From NCBI RefSeq assembly GCF_044454545.1, contig NZ_JBITDV010000002.1:682001-746000 (forward strand): a stretch of DNA of 64,000 bases, given 5' to 3'. The position numbers and the translations under genes are program-made. Within the stretch, counting starts at the first letter, position 1. Each line of letters starts with the position of its first letter. The DNA is from Cryptosporangium sp044454545. Its GTDB lineage: Bacteria; Actinomycetota; Actinomycetes; Mycobacteriales; Cryptosporangiaceae. Positions 24,437 through 32,601 of this stretch are shown piece by piece. Below the pieces are notes generated by a model. It was not told the DNA's origin. It saw only the letters and a list, made by a program, of their open reading frames with translations, and made no database searches.

Positions 24437-25633
24437 GTGCTGGAACTACGGCTGTTGGGTCCGATGGAGGCGCGCTGGCAGGGCGAACCGGTCGATCTCG
24501 GTTCGCGTAAGGCCCGTTTCGTGCTCGCGGTACTGGCGCTGGAGCCCAACCGGCAGGTCAGCGTCGATCGGCTGGTCGGTCTGTTGTGGCCGGTCCGGCC
24601 GCCGCGGACGGCCGAGCACGCGGTGCAGGTCGCGGTCTCGGCGGCCCGCGCCGCGCTGGGCCGGATCCCCAGCGGGGTGACGCTGACCCGGCAGGGCGCC
24701 GGCTACCTGCTGCGCTGCGATCCGCAGTGCGTCGACGTCCACCGGTTCCGGACGCTGCTGGCCGAAGCCCACGAGCAGAGCGACGGTCGGCGGCAGGTCG
24801 ACCTGCTCGACGTGGCGCTGAGCCTGTGGCGCGGCGATCCGCTCGGCGACTGCGCGCCGGCGGAGATCCGCGGCACGCTGCTCGCGGGACTGGACGAATC
24901 CCGTCTCGCGGCGATCGAAGACCGCCTGGACGCCCGCTTGCGGCTCGGGCAGCACCGGGCGGTGCTCGACGAGCTGACCGCGCTGGTCACCCGGCACCCG
25001 CTGCGGGAACGGCTGGTCGGCCAGCTGATGCTGGCCCTCTACCGGGACGGCCGGGCCGGGCACGCGCTGGCCGCGTACCGGGAGGCCCGCGAGCGGTGGG
25101 CCGAGGAACTGGGCCTGGATCCCGGTGCGGAGCTGGCCGGCCTGCAGGCGGCGATCCTGCGTTCCGACCCGTCACTCGCCCTACCGGCCGTCGCGGCCCC
25201 ACCGGCCGTGCCCCGGGTGCGGGTCCTCCTGGTCGACGACCATCCGGCCTTCCGGCTCGGCCTGCGCGCGGTCCTGGAGACCGATCCCGGCTTCGTCGTG
25301 GCCGGTGAGGCCGGCGATGTCGGCGAGGCGCTCGACCTGGCCGCCACGGCTGCGCCGGACGTCGTGGTGATGGACCTGCACCTGCCGGACCGCTCGGGTG
25401 CGGAGGCCACACGGTTGTTGCTCGCCGCGTATCCGAACCTCGCGGTCATCGTGCTGACCCTCTCCGGCTCGGACGCCGACATCGTCGCCGCGCTGCGCGC
25501 AGGCGCCCACGGTTACCTGCTCAAATCCGCCGGACGGGACGAGATCCTCAACGCGCTCCGGGGCGCCCTGCGCGGCACCGCGGTGTTCAGTGCCGAGGTC
25601 GCGGCGCGCCTCCGCGGCCTGGTCACACTCTGA
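24437..25633 (+). CDS. SARP (winged helix-BTAD) fused to a C-terminal receiver domain
   Basis: A 398-residue regulator with an unusual order. Residues 1-95 are an AfsR/SARP OmpR-like winged helix (opening L-E-L-R-L-L-G-P-M-E-A). About 96-245 is BTAD, ending L-D-P-G-A-E-L-A-G-L-Q-A-A-I-L. An Ala/Pro linker follows, and 261-375 is a receiver with V-D-D-H, Asp313 in V-V-M-D-L-H-L-P-D and Lys363. The chain stops where a NarL-type LuxR helix-turn-helix would begin, so DNA binding must come from the N-terminal SARP domain. The GTG start directly precedes the SARP domain. It is divergent from a HisKA_3 kinase, its likely phosphodonor. Confidence 0.9.
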   Translation: MLELRLLGPMEARWQGEPVDLGSRKARFVLAVLALEPNRQVSVDRLVGLLWPVRPPRTAEHAVQVAVSAARAALGRIPSGVTLTRQGAGYLLRCDPQCVDVHRFRTLLAEAHEQSDGRRQVDLLDVALSLWRGDPLGDCAPAEIRGTLLAGLDESRLAAIEDRLDARLRLGQHRAVLDELTALVTRHPLRERLVGQLMLALYRDGRAGHALAAYREARERWAEELGLDPGAELAGLQAAILRSDPSLALPAVAAPPAVPRVRVLLVDDHPAFRLGLRAVLETDPGFVVAGEAGDVGEALDLAATAAPDVVVMDLHLPDRSGAEATRLLLAAYPNLAVIVLTLSGSDADIVAALRAGAHGYLLKSAGRDEILNALRGALRGTAVFSAEVAARLRGLVTL

Positions 25634-25651
25634 TCGGGTCACGCTCTGATC
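25621..25651. repeat. 16-bp tandem duplication at the convergent gene ends
   Basis: GGTCACACTCTGATC and GGTCACGCTCTGATC start 16 bp apart, at 25621 and 25637. The first copy contains the SARP-receiver stop codon; the second lies in the C-terminal codons of the convergent kinase gene. This looks like a small slippage duplication between the two 3' ends. Confidence 0.6.
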
Positions 25652-27555
25652 CGGACGCTCAGCACGGCGGCGCAGAACGCTCCGAAGCCCAGCACCGCGC
25701 ACCCGACGCCGACCGGCGGCAGCAGCTCGCTGCGGTGCAGCACCGCGGCGGCCATCCAGACGCCGAGCCCGGCCACCGCGCCGAGCGCACCCGCGCCCAC
25801 CGCGGCGACGACCATCGACTCGCCCCGCCGCACGCCGGCGGCGAGCGACTGCAGGTAGGCGAGAGCGAACAGGATCACCAGCACCGAGCCGCCGCCCATC
25901 AGGCTGGCGATCGGTGGCTGCACCGGCAGCAGCAGCACGTCGGTGCTGGCCGCCGGCTCGGTCCCGCCCGTCCGCACCAGGCTCAGCCGGCCGGTCAGCA
26001 CGCCACCGGCGGCCCACCGCACCCACGACTCGAGCAGGACGCTGGTGTTCCACTCGCCCCGTCCGGTGGCCCGGTGCGGGTCGCTGGCCGCCCGGCCCAG
26101 GTGCCGGCCGAGCACGGAGACGTCGAGCTCGACGTGGTAGGTGCCGGGACCGGCGTCGTCCACGCGGATCGGGATCGGCTCGGAGAGGTCGACCCAGGCC
26201 GGGACGACCACGGTCGCGCCCGGCGTCAGGCTCACCGGCTGGCGGCTCGCGCGGTCGGCCGGGCGGCCCGCGCCCGGTGCCAGCACGGCCAGCGCGACCA
26301 GCAGCAGCGCGCACCCCACCGCGGCCGGCCCGGACAGGGTCCGCCGACCGAGCCGCCGCGCCGGTGCCCGCGGAACGTCCGGGGGGCGGCCGGGGACCGT
26401 GGCACTGGCCCGGGTCGGTGCCGACCGGCCCGGATCAGCCCGGTCCCAGGTCCCGGGCCTGTGCTGCGGCTGGGTCGGCCCCGCGACCGTGGGTCCTGCC
26501 GCCGTGGGGGCTGCTGCCGTGGGGGCTGCTGCCGTGGGGCCGGGCGACGTGATGCTCGCCCTCGTCCTGGCCCAGCCCGGCGGCGTCACCCGGACCGTCG
26601 GCAGCTCGGCCGGTCGCCGTGCGGTCCGGGTCATCGCCTCGGCGACCGGCTCGCCGAGCGTCACCAGCAGCCCGGAGCGGGGCAGCCATCCGCCGCCGTA
26701 GACCGTGGTGGCGGCCTCGGCCAGCGCGATACCGAACGCCTCCGCGGTCGGGTACCGGTCGGCCGGATCGGTCTCCAGTGCCCGGTACAGCACCGCGGCC
26801 AGCTCCGCGGGAACGTCCGGCCCGATCGGATCCGGTGGCCGGAGGAGCCGCTGCTCGGCCAGGAGCGTGAACTCGGCCGTCGGCCGGTGCGGAGCCCGGC
26901 CGGTCAGCAACTCGTAGAGGACGACGCCGGTCGTGTAGACGTCGGTCGACCGGCCCAGCCCCTCGCCGGTGAACTGCTCCGGGGACATGTACCGCGGAGT
27001 GCCGATGATCGTGTGCCCGTCGGTGCTGGTGACCGTACGGTCGCCGCCGAGGATCGCCGCGATTCCGAAGTCGACCACCTTCGGCCGCCCGGCCCGGTCG
27101 AACAGGATGTTGCCGGGCTTGATGTCGCGGTGCAGCACCCGTCGTCCGTGGGCGGCGTGCAGGGCGGCCAGCACGGCCAGCACGGTCCCGCAGGCTTCCG
27201 GCGCGGTCAGACCGCGCCGGTACCGCTCCTGCAGCCCGGAGTCGGAGAGACGCTCCATGACCAGCGCGCAGGCTCCGCTGGTGTGCCGGGCGTCGTAGAC
27301 GCGGACGATGTGGTCGTGCTCGAGCATCGCCAGCAGCACGCCTTCGGCCGCGAACCGCGTCCGGGTGTCCGCGTCGGCGGCCCATTCCGCCGCGAGCTGC
27401 TTGATCGCCACCGGCCGGCGCAGCTCCCGGTGGACCCCGGCGTAGACGGTGCCGAACGCCCCCCGCCCGAGCTCGCCCTGGATGTCGTAGCCGGGTAGGA
27501 GCGCGGCGAGTTCGGCCCGGTCGGCCTCGTCGGCCCGGTCGGTGGGGTCTACCAC
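25639..27555 (-). CDS. Transmembrane serine/threonine protein kinase
   Basis: A 638-residue Hanks-type kinase. The kinase domain (about 20-280) has the G-R-G-A-F-G-T-V-Y loop, ATP-binding Lys52, H142-R143-D144 with K-P-G-N, D162-F-G and G-T-P-R-Y-M-S-P-E-Q, so it is predicted active. A Pro/Ala/Thr linker contains 15-bp DNA repeats (26504-26533). One membrane helix near 430 is followed by an extracytoplasmic beta-rich domain of about 110 residues and then three more helices, unlike PASTA kinases. GTG at 27555 overlaps the upstream stop by 7 bp. It is the last gene of an operon with two surface membrane proteins, which may act as its sensors or substrates. Confidence 0.92.
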   Translation of the reverse strand: MVDPTDRADEADRAELAALLPGYDIQGELGRGAFGTVYAGVHRELRRPVAIKQLAAEWAADADTRTRFAAEGVLLAMLEHDHIVRVYDARHTSGACALVMERLSDSGLQERYRRGLTAPEACGTVLAVLAALHAAHGRRVLHRDIKPGNILFDRAGRPKVVDFGIAAILGGDRTVTSTDGHTIIGTPRYMSPEQFTGEGLGRSTDVYTTGVVLYELLTGRAPHRPTAEFTLLAEQRLLRPPDPIGPDVPAELAAVLYRALETDPADRYPTAEAFGIALAEAATTVYGGGWLPRSGLLVTLGEPVAEAMTRTARRPAELPTVRVTPPGWARTRASITSPGPTAAAPTAAAPTAAGPTVAGPTQPQHRPGTWDRADPGRSAPTRASATVPGRPPDVPRAPARRLGRRTLSGPAAVGCALLLVALAVLAPGAGRPADRASRQPVSLTPGATVVVPAWVDLSEPIPIRVDDAGPGTYHVELDVSVLGRHLGRAASDPHRATGRGEWNTSVLLESWVRWAAGGVLTGRLSLVRTGGTEPAASTDVLLLPVQPPIASLMGGGSVLVILFALAYLQSLAAGVRRGESMVVAAVGAGALGAVAGLGVWMAAAVLHRSELLPPVGVGCAVLGFGAFCAAVLSVRIRA

Positions 27556-28400
27556 CGCCGTTCCTGCGGCGGAACCCGCTCCGGGGCGCCGACGCCGGCG
27601 GGCTGCGTGCGCTCGGGGTCGGAAGCCGGTGCGGCCACGGCGGCCGGCGGCCGCGGCGGACCGGGCCGAGGGGTCGGCGTGAGGTAGCCGAGCACGAACG
27701 CGCCGGCCGCGAGCCCGATCAGATACCCGAATTCCGACGCCGTGGTCGGCGCCGTGATCCGCAGCACCGAGAGCCCGATCACCGTGGAGAGCCCGAGCCC
27801 GAATCCGGCCGGCACGAACCGCAGGCCGCGCATCGCGCGGTTGACCGGGAGCCGCCGGCGGGCCAGTGCGACCAGCACGGCCGCCCAGAGCAGGACGGTG
27901 ACGACGAGCGTGCCCAGGCCGAACAGCCCGTAGGCCGAGATCACCGAGGCGTGCACGTCGGCGGTGCCCTCGACGGTGCCGATCGTGTCGCGGTCCTCGT
28001 CGACGAGCGTCAGCGAGAGGGGCAGCAGACCGGTGGCCTGGCCTTCCAGCGAGTCGACCTGGATCTCCATCGTCCACTGCCGGGTCTGCCCGGCCGGGAT
28101 CGAGAGCCGGGTCGCCGCCTCGAACACGAAGAAGTCCAGGCCGAGCACGGCCCCGGACAGCCGCACCGAGCGGACGTGCAGCGTCTCGGGGGAGTCGTTG
28201 CGCACCGCGACCCGCACCGTGACGAGCCGGTCGGGGTGGATCGCGATCGGGTCGCGGAGCCGGGTGCCGTTGACGGTGGCGTCCAGCCGCACCTCGGACC
28301 GGGCCGACCGGGTGACCGTCGACCGGGCGACCGCGGCCGAGGGGACCGCACCGAGCAGCACGGCCACCGCTGCCAGGACCAGCAGGATCCGCCTGGTCAT
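27549..28400 (-). CDS. Secreted/membrane protein with Ig-like domain and four membrane helices
   Basis: A 283-residue protein: signal peptide (1-25, cleavage near A-V-A-R), then an extracytoplasmic beta-sandwich-like domain (about 30-150; R-V-A-V-R-N-D-S-P-E-T-L-H-V-R). Next come about four helices, including the segments L-V-V-T-V-L-L-W-A-A and Y-L-I-G-L-A-A-G-A-F-V-L-G-Y, and a Pro-rich cytoplasmic tail. The beta domain resembles the extracytoplasmic domain of the kinase encoded downstream in layout (a domain followed by helices). No named family is recognised. It overlaps both neighbours by 4-7 bp. Confidence 0.85.
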   Translation of the reverse strand: MTRRILLVLAAVAVLLGAVPSAAVARSTVTRSARSEVRLDATVNGTRLRDPIAIHPDRLVTVRVAVRNDSPETLHVRSVRLSGAVLGLDFFVFEAATRLSIPAGQTRQWTMEIQVDSLEGQATGLLPLSLTLVDEDRDTIGTVEGTADVHASVISAYGLFGLGTLVVTVLLWAAVLVALARRRLPVNRAMRGLRFVPAGFGLGLSTVIGLSVLRITAPTTASEFGYLIGLAAGAFVLGYLTPTPRPGPPRPPAAVAAPASDPERTQPAGVGAPERVPPQERRW

Positions 28401-30268
28401 CGCTGTGCCTCCAGGTTTGCGCCGTACTGCAGGCGCACGAGCACGAATGCGGCCAGCGCGAAGAACAGCAGCAGTACGTAGGTCTGGGACGTCGAGCCGT
28501 CGGAGCTGACCTGGGCCATGCTGACGGTGGTGACGAGGATCGGGCCGCAGTCCGCGGTGACCTTGCGCTCGCCGATCCGGAAGCTGTCGAACTGCACGGT
28601 CGTGGTGAAGTTGCCCCGGGCGTCGGCGACCGTCCGTCCGATCTCGATGCCGTCGGCGGTCAGGATGACCGTGTGGCCGGGTGCGCACCCGGCGCCGCGG
28701 GCGATGACCGAGTCGCCGACCGTGACCAGGTCGGGCGCGACCAGCAGCTGACCGGCCTTCGGGGCGGGGGCCGGCGCCGACGTGTCGGCCGGATCGACGT
28801 CGGCCGGTAGCGCGACGCAGTCGCCCTGCGGCTGTTGCCGGGTGCCCGCGGGGCAGGCCGCGTACTGGCACCCGGCGCCCTGGCAGTCGGCTCCGGTGAC
28901 CAGGGCACCCGGGTCGGTCGCCCCGCCGGGGGCTCCGGGCTGTACCGGCGTGACCGGCTTGCCCGGCGCGGCCGGCGCTCCGGGGCCGGCGGGCGTGCCG
29001 GGATCAGCGGGCGTGCCGGGATCAGCGGGTGCGCCGGGGTCGGCCGGTGTGCCCGGGTTTGCTGGCGTGCCCGGGTTTGCCGGTGTGCCGGGATCAGCGG
29101 GTGTGCCCGGGTCTGCCGGCGTGCCCGGGTCTGCGGGTGTGCCGGGGTCTGCGGGTGTGCCCGGGTTCGCCGGGGTTCCCGGGTCGGCGGGGGTCACGGG
29201 TGGGACCGGGACCTGCGGAGGCATGCAGCGCCCGGCCTCGTCCCGGACCGTTCCGGCCGGGCAGACCGCCGGCGCGGGCTCACACGTCCCGGCCCCGGTC
29301 AGCGTCGTGCCGTCCGGGCAGCTCGGGCCGGTCACGCAGTGACCGCCGCTCAGCACACCGCGCGTGCAGGTGGGCACCGGGGGGCCGACGCAGTTGTTCC
29401 CGACGAGCGTCGTACCGGCCGGGCAGGACACCTCGGGGTCGTGGAGGCACAGTTGCCCCTCGAGCCGATCGCCGGCCGCGCAGGTGAACGTGGGCGGCGC
29501 CACGCACCGGTTGCCGTCGGCGGTCGTGCCCTCGGGGCACGACGTCTCCCCGGGTTCCCGGCAGAAGGCGTTGCCGTCCTGCACCACCGGCGTCCCGGTC
29601 TCGCAGTTCGGCTCGCCACCCGATGCGACACAGGAGTTCTCGGACAGGTCGAAGCCGTCCGGGCAGGACTTCGTCCCGTCCACCACGCAGAGCGCGTTCA
29701 GCTCGTCCTGGGTGTCGGGGGTGCCGCTGCAGGTCTCGCCCAGCGGCTGCTCGCACCGCCCGTCGTGCGGAGAGAAACCGTCCGGGCAGGCCAGTTCGGC
29801 CGGCGTGATGCAGAGCCCGTCCCCGGGCACGCCGATGTCACAGCCGAAGTTCGTCGGGAACAGGCAGCCGCCGTCCGATTCGGTGACGCCCTCCGGGCAC
29901 CCCGCGGTGGCCGGGATCGAGCAGGTATTCGCCCCGTCCGGTGTGGTCGGCGGGGGGCAGTTGAGCGTGGCCGGCTGCTCGCACACGCCGTTGCGCAGGG
30001 TCCCCACGGCGCACCGGGGCTGGGCCGGCGTCGAGCACTGGCCGTCCTGCTGTTTCGTGGTGCCGGAGGGGCAGGCCTGAACCGGCGGCTCCTCGCAGTG
30101 GTTGTTGACGAACGTCGCGCCGCTGGGGCAGGCCGACTCGGCCGCGAGGGCCCGATCGGGCCCACCGGACCAGCAGAGGAAGGCCAGGATGGCCAGCGCG
30201 ACGGCCGCAAGACCCGCGCGGCGCCAAGGGGTGGGCCGCGCGAATGCGGTCCTCGAGATCGCGAACAC
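28397..30268 (-). CDS. Cysteine-repeat surface protein with Pro-Gly stalk and C-terminal membrane anchor
   Basis: A 623-residue protein, not recognised as a whole. A signal peptide (1 to about 43) is followed by about 16 tandem units of about 19 residues (44-355). Each unit has two Cys and a core like C-P-x-G-T-x(5-9)-C, giving 32 Cys that suggest one disulfide per unit. Residues 360-437 are 13 copies of P-A-(D/N)-P-G-T. A four-Cys module, an Ig-like domain (about 510-580) opening G-A-G-C-A-P-G-H-T-V with a paired D-C-G, and one helix near 597-617 complete it. It reads as an adhesin or receptor held off the cell on a stiff stalk. GTG at 30268 is the first gene of the kinase operon. Confidence 0.88.
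   Translation of the reverse strand: MFAISRTAFARPTPWRRAGLAAVALAILAFLCWSGGPDRALAAESACPSGATFVNNHCEEPPVQACPSGTTKQQDGQCSTPAQPRCAVGTLRNGVCEQPATLNCPPPTTPDGANTCSIPATAGCPEGVTESDGGCLFPTNFGCDIGVPGDGLCITPAELACPDGFSPHDGRCEQPLGETCSGTPDTQDELNALCVVDGTKSCPDGFDLSENSCVASGGEPNCETGTPVVQDGNAFCREPGETSCPEGTTADGNRCVAPPTFTCAAGDRLEGQLCLHDPEVSCPAGTTLVGNNCVGPPVPTCTRGVLSGGHCVTGPSCPDGTTLTGAGTCEPAPAVCPAGTVRDEAGRCMPPQVPVPPVTPADPGTPANPGTPADPGTPADPGTPADPGTPADPGTPANPGTPANPGTPADPGAPADPGTPADPGTPAGPGAPAAPGKPVTPVQPGAPGGATDPGALVTGADCQGAGCQYAACPAGTRQQPQGDCVALPADVDPADTSAPAPAPKAGQLLVAPDLVTVGDSVIARGAGCAPGHTVILTADGIEIGRTVADARGNFTTTVQFDSFRIGERKVTADCGPILVTTVSMAQVSSDGSTSQTYVLLLFFALAAFVLVRLQYGANLEAQR
28958..29191 (-). repeat. 18-bp tandem repeat encoding P-A-D-P-G-T
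   Basis: Thirteen 18-bp units run in tandem on the minus strand. Units differ by Asp/Asn/Gly/Ala at position 3 and Thr/Ala/Lys at position 6. The central units are nearly identical at the DNA level, so copy number is expected to vary between strains. The repeat is in frame within the cysteine-repeat gene. Confidence 0.9.
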
Positions 30269-30353
30269 CAGGCGCCCTTCTCCGCACGAGGCGGAACAGC
30301 TGCCTCATCGCAGCCCGTTGACACAAACCGAGCGGTGATGTTCCGACACTCCA

Positions 30354-30381
30354 CTCACGATCGGCTCACGGTTCGCTCACG
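30354..30381. promoter_or_regulatory. Three CTCACG repeats at exact 11-bp spacing
   Basis: CTCACG begins at 30354, 30365 and 30376 in the 215-bp divergent promoter between the cysteine-repeat operon and the epimerase gene. The 11-bp period is one helical turn and is the pattern of SARP operators. The segment 30365-30381 also matches, at 14 of 17 bases, the element repeated at 34713-34760, so an OmpR-type regulator is an alternative reader. Confidence 0.55.
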
Positions 30382-30483
30382 CACCACGGGCCGGGCAGCG
30401 GGCAGCCGGCCGAAATCTGACCATTCGCTAACGTCTGCGGCGCAGGCCGCCGCCGCGGGCCGGAAGCTACCTAGGGTCCTCTC

Positions 30484-31536
30484 ATGCGGATTCTGATCAC
30501 CGGCGGTGCCGGCTTCATCGGGTCACACGTGGTCGAAGCGATCGCGGCGGCCGGTCACGAACCCGTGGTCCTCGACCGGCTCGACCCCGACCTCCACCCG
30601 GGGGGTGCACCGGCGGAGATCGCCGGCTACGAGGTCGTCCGGGCGGACGTGCGGGACCGGGCCCGGGTGGCGGACGCGTTGCGCGGCGCCGTGGCGGTGA
30701 TCCACCAGGCCGCTCGGGTCGGTCTCGGCGTCGGCGCGAGCGACCTGCCGCTCTATGTCGGCGACAACGACCTGGGTACCGCGGTCCTGCTGGCGGAGGC
30801 GGCGGACGCGGGCGTCCGGCGGCTGGTACTGGCCAGTTCCATGGTCGTGTACGGCGAGGGCGCCTACCGCTGCCAGGAGCACGGGGCGGTGGCTCCGTCG
30901 GCCCGCCACACGAGCGACCTGGAGAACGGCCGGTTCGAGCCGCCGTGCCCGGAGTGCGACCGCCCGCTCGAGCCCGGCCGGGTCGCCGAATCGGCCCGCC
31001 TCGACCCGCGCAGCACCTACGCGGCCACCAAGGTCGCCCAGGAGCACCTCGCGGCGGCCTGGGCCCGGGAGACCGGTGCCCAGGCGATCGCCCTGCGCTA
31101 CCACAACGTCTACGGGCCCCTGATGCCCCGGGACACGCCCTACGCCGGCGTCGCCGCGCTGTTCCGCTCCGCGCTGGCCGCCGGAGAGGTACCCCGGGTG
31201 TTCGAGGACGGGGCCCAGTTGCGCGACTTCGTCCACGTCACGGACGTCGCTGCGGCGAACCTGGCCGCGTTCAACTCGCTGCCGTTCGCGACGCCGGGGA
31301 CGCTCGAGGCCTACAACGTGGCCTCCGGCGATCCGCACACGGTCGGGGAGATGGCGTCGGTGCTGGCCGGGGCGTTCGGGGGTCCGGCGCCGGTGGTCAC
31401 CGGCCAGTTCCGGCTCGGTGACGTCCGCCATGTCGTGGCCTCGCCCGAGCGGGCCGAGTTGCGACTGGGGTTCACCGCCAAGATGCCCTTCGTCCAGGGC
31501 GTCACCGAGTTCGCGTCCGCCCCGCTGCGGGGCTGA
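30484..31536 (+). CDS. NAD-dependent sugar epimerase/dehydratase with Cys/His insert
   Basis: A 350-residue extended SDR with G-G-A-G-F-I-G-S at 7-14, active-site S-S-M-V-V-Y-G and Y179-A-A-T-K183, acting on a nucleotide sugar. An insert carries C130, H133, C155 and C158 (C-P-E-C), a probable zinc knuckle seen in the dTDP-rhamnose 4-epimerase-like subgroup. ATG at 30484 follows a short leader with CTAGGGT about 15 bp upstream, a possible -10. It stands at the head of the glycan block; the sugar is not identifiable from sequence. It is convergent with the histidine-kinase gene. Confidence 0.9.
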   Translation: MRILITGGAGFIGSHVVEAIAAAGHEPVVLDRLDPDLHPGGAPAEIAGYEVVRADVRDRARVADALRGAVAVIHQAARVGLGVGASDLPLYVGDNDLGTAVLLAEAADAGVRRLVLASSMVVYGEGAYRCQEHGAVAPSARHTSDLENGRFEPPCPECDRPLEPGRVAESARLDPRSTYAATKVAQEHLAAAWARETGAQAIALRYHNVYGPLMPRDTPYAGVAALFRSALAAGEVPRVFEDGAQLRDFVHVTDVAAANLAAFNSLPFATPGTLEAYNVASGDPHTVGEMASVLAGAFGGPAPVVTGQFRLGDVRHVVASPERAELRLGFTAKMPFVQGVTEFASAPLRG

Positions 31537-31587
31537 ACGACGCTGCGAGGCGCTGCGGGCGGCCGGCGTGGCCGCCCGCAGGCGGGA

Positions 31588-32601
31588 TCAGCGGTCCGCG
31601 GGCAGCCGGACCGTGAAGCGGCAGCCGTTGCCCGCGTTGACCACGTCGATCCGGCCGCCGTGCTGCTCGGCCAGGCCCTGGGCGATGGCCAGCCCGAGCC
31701 CACCGCCGGAGCGCAGGCGATCGTCGGCGGAGCTCGGCGTCCGCGCGGCCTCGCCCCGGAAGGCCAGGTCGAAGACGCGGGGGAGATCGCCCTCGGGGAT
31801 CCCGCCGCACTCGTCGCTCACCGCGACCCAGCCCTGCCCGCCCGCGATCACCACCTGGCCGTCGAGCGGAGTGTGCCGCACCGCGTTGACCAGCAGGTTG
31901 GCCAGCACCCGGCTGAGGTCGGCCTCGTTGCCACGTACGACGCCGTACGGACCGCGGTAGGCCGTCAGCCGGACGCCCTTCGCCCGCGCGACCGGCGCCA
32001 CCCCGGACACCGCGTCCGACACGACCTCGCCGAGCGACACGTCCGCGCTGCCCGGCCGTACCGCACCGGCGTTGATCCGGGAGAGCTCGAACAGGTCGTC
32101 GACGAGCTCGGCGAGCCGGTCGACCTCGAGCCGCATCCGCTTGTGGTAACCCGCCACCGACTCCGGTTCGTCGACGACCCCGTCCTCCAGGGCCTCGGCC
32201 ATCGCCCGCAGGCCGGCCAGCGGCGTCCGCAGGTCGTGCGAGACCCAGGCGACGACCTCGCGGCGGCTGTGCTCCAGAGCACGTTCCCGGTCCCTGGCCT
32301 CCGCCGCCCAGACGCTGGCCCGGGCCAGCCGGGCTCCGGCGAGCACCGAGAGCGCGAGGCTGACCGTCGCGGCGATCGCCACCACGACCATCAGCACACC
32401 CAGGTCGTGACCACTCAGGAACATCGCCTGGGCCACCACGACGACGGCGGCGACCACCGCGGCCACGCTCACGGCCAGCAGCAGGCAGAGGTGGGCCGTG
32501 ATCGACCGGCCGCGCAGGGCACGAAGCCCCAGCAGCCCGAGAGCACCGACGACGAGGGCGGAACCGCCGGCCAGGCCGGCGACCACGAACAGATCAGGCA
32601 T
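31588..32601 (-). CDS. OmpR-partner sensor histidine kinase
   Basis: A 337-residue kinase with three or four N-terminal membrane helices and almost no extracytoplasmic loop. The HisKA motif is V-A-W-V-S-H-D-L-R-T-P-L. HATPase motifs are N-L-L-V-N-A-V-R-H-T, V-S-D-E-C-G-G-I and S-G-G-G-L-G-L-A-I; the G1 box has Glu-Cys in place of Asn-Gly. It overlaps the response-regulator stop by 8 bp. With the GT-C-like gene it forms a three-gene operon, so it probably monitors envelope glycan state. Confidence 0.93.
   Translation of the reverse strand: MPDLFVVAGLAGGSALVVGALGLLGLRALRGRSITAHLCLLLAVSVAAVVAAVVVVAQAMFLSGHDLGVLMVVVAIAATVSLALSVLAGARLARASVWAAEARDRERALEHSRREVVAWVSHDLRTPLAGLRAMAEALEDGVVDEPESVAGYHKRMRLEVDRLAELVDDLFELSRINAGAVRPGSADVSLGEVVSDAVSGVAPVARAKGVRLTAYRGPYGVVRGNEADLSRVLANLLVNAVRHTPLDGQVVIAGGQGWVAVSDECGGIPEGDLPRVFDLAFRGEAARTPSSADDRLRSGGGLGLAIAQGLAEQHGGRIDVVNAGNGCRFTVRLPADR

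Noticed and set aside
28958..29191. Repeat array considered as CRISPR
   Set aside because: Units are 18 bp, contiguous without spacers, in frame, and encode a Pro-Gly stalk; no cas genes are nearby.
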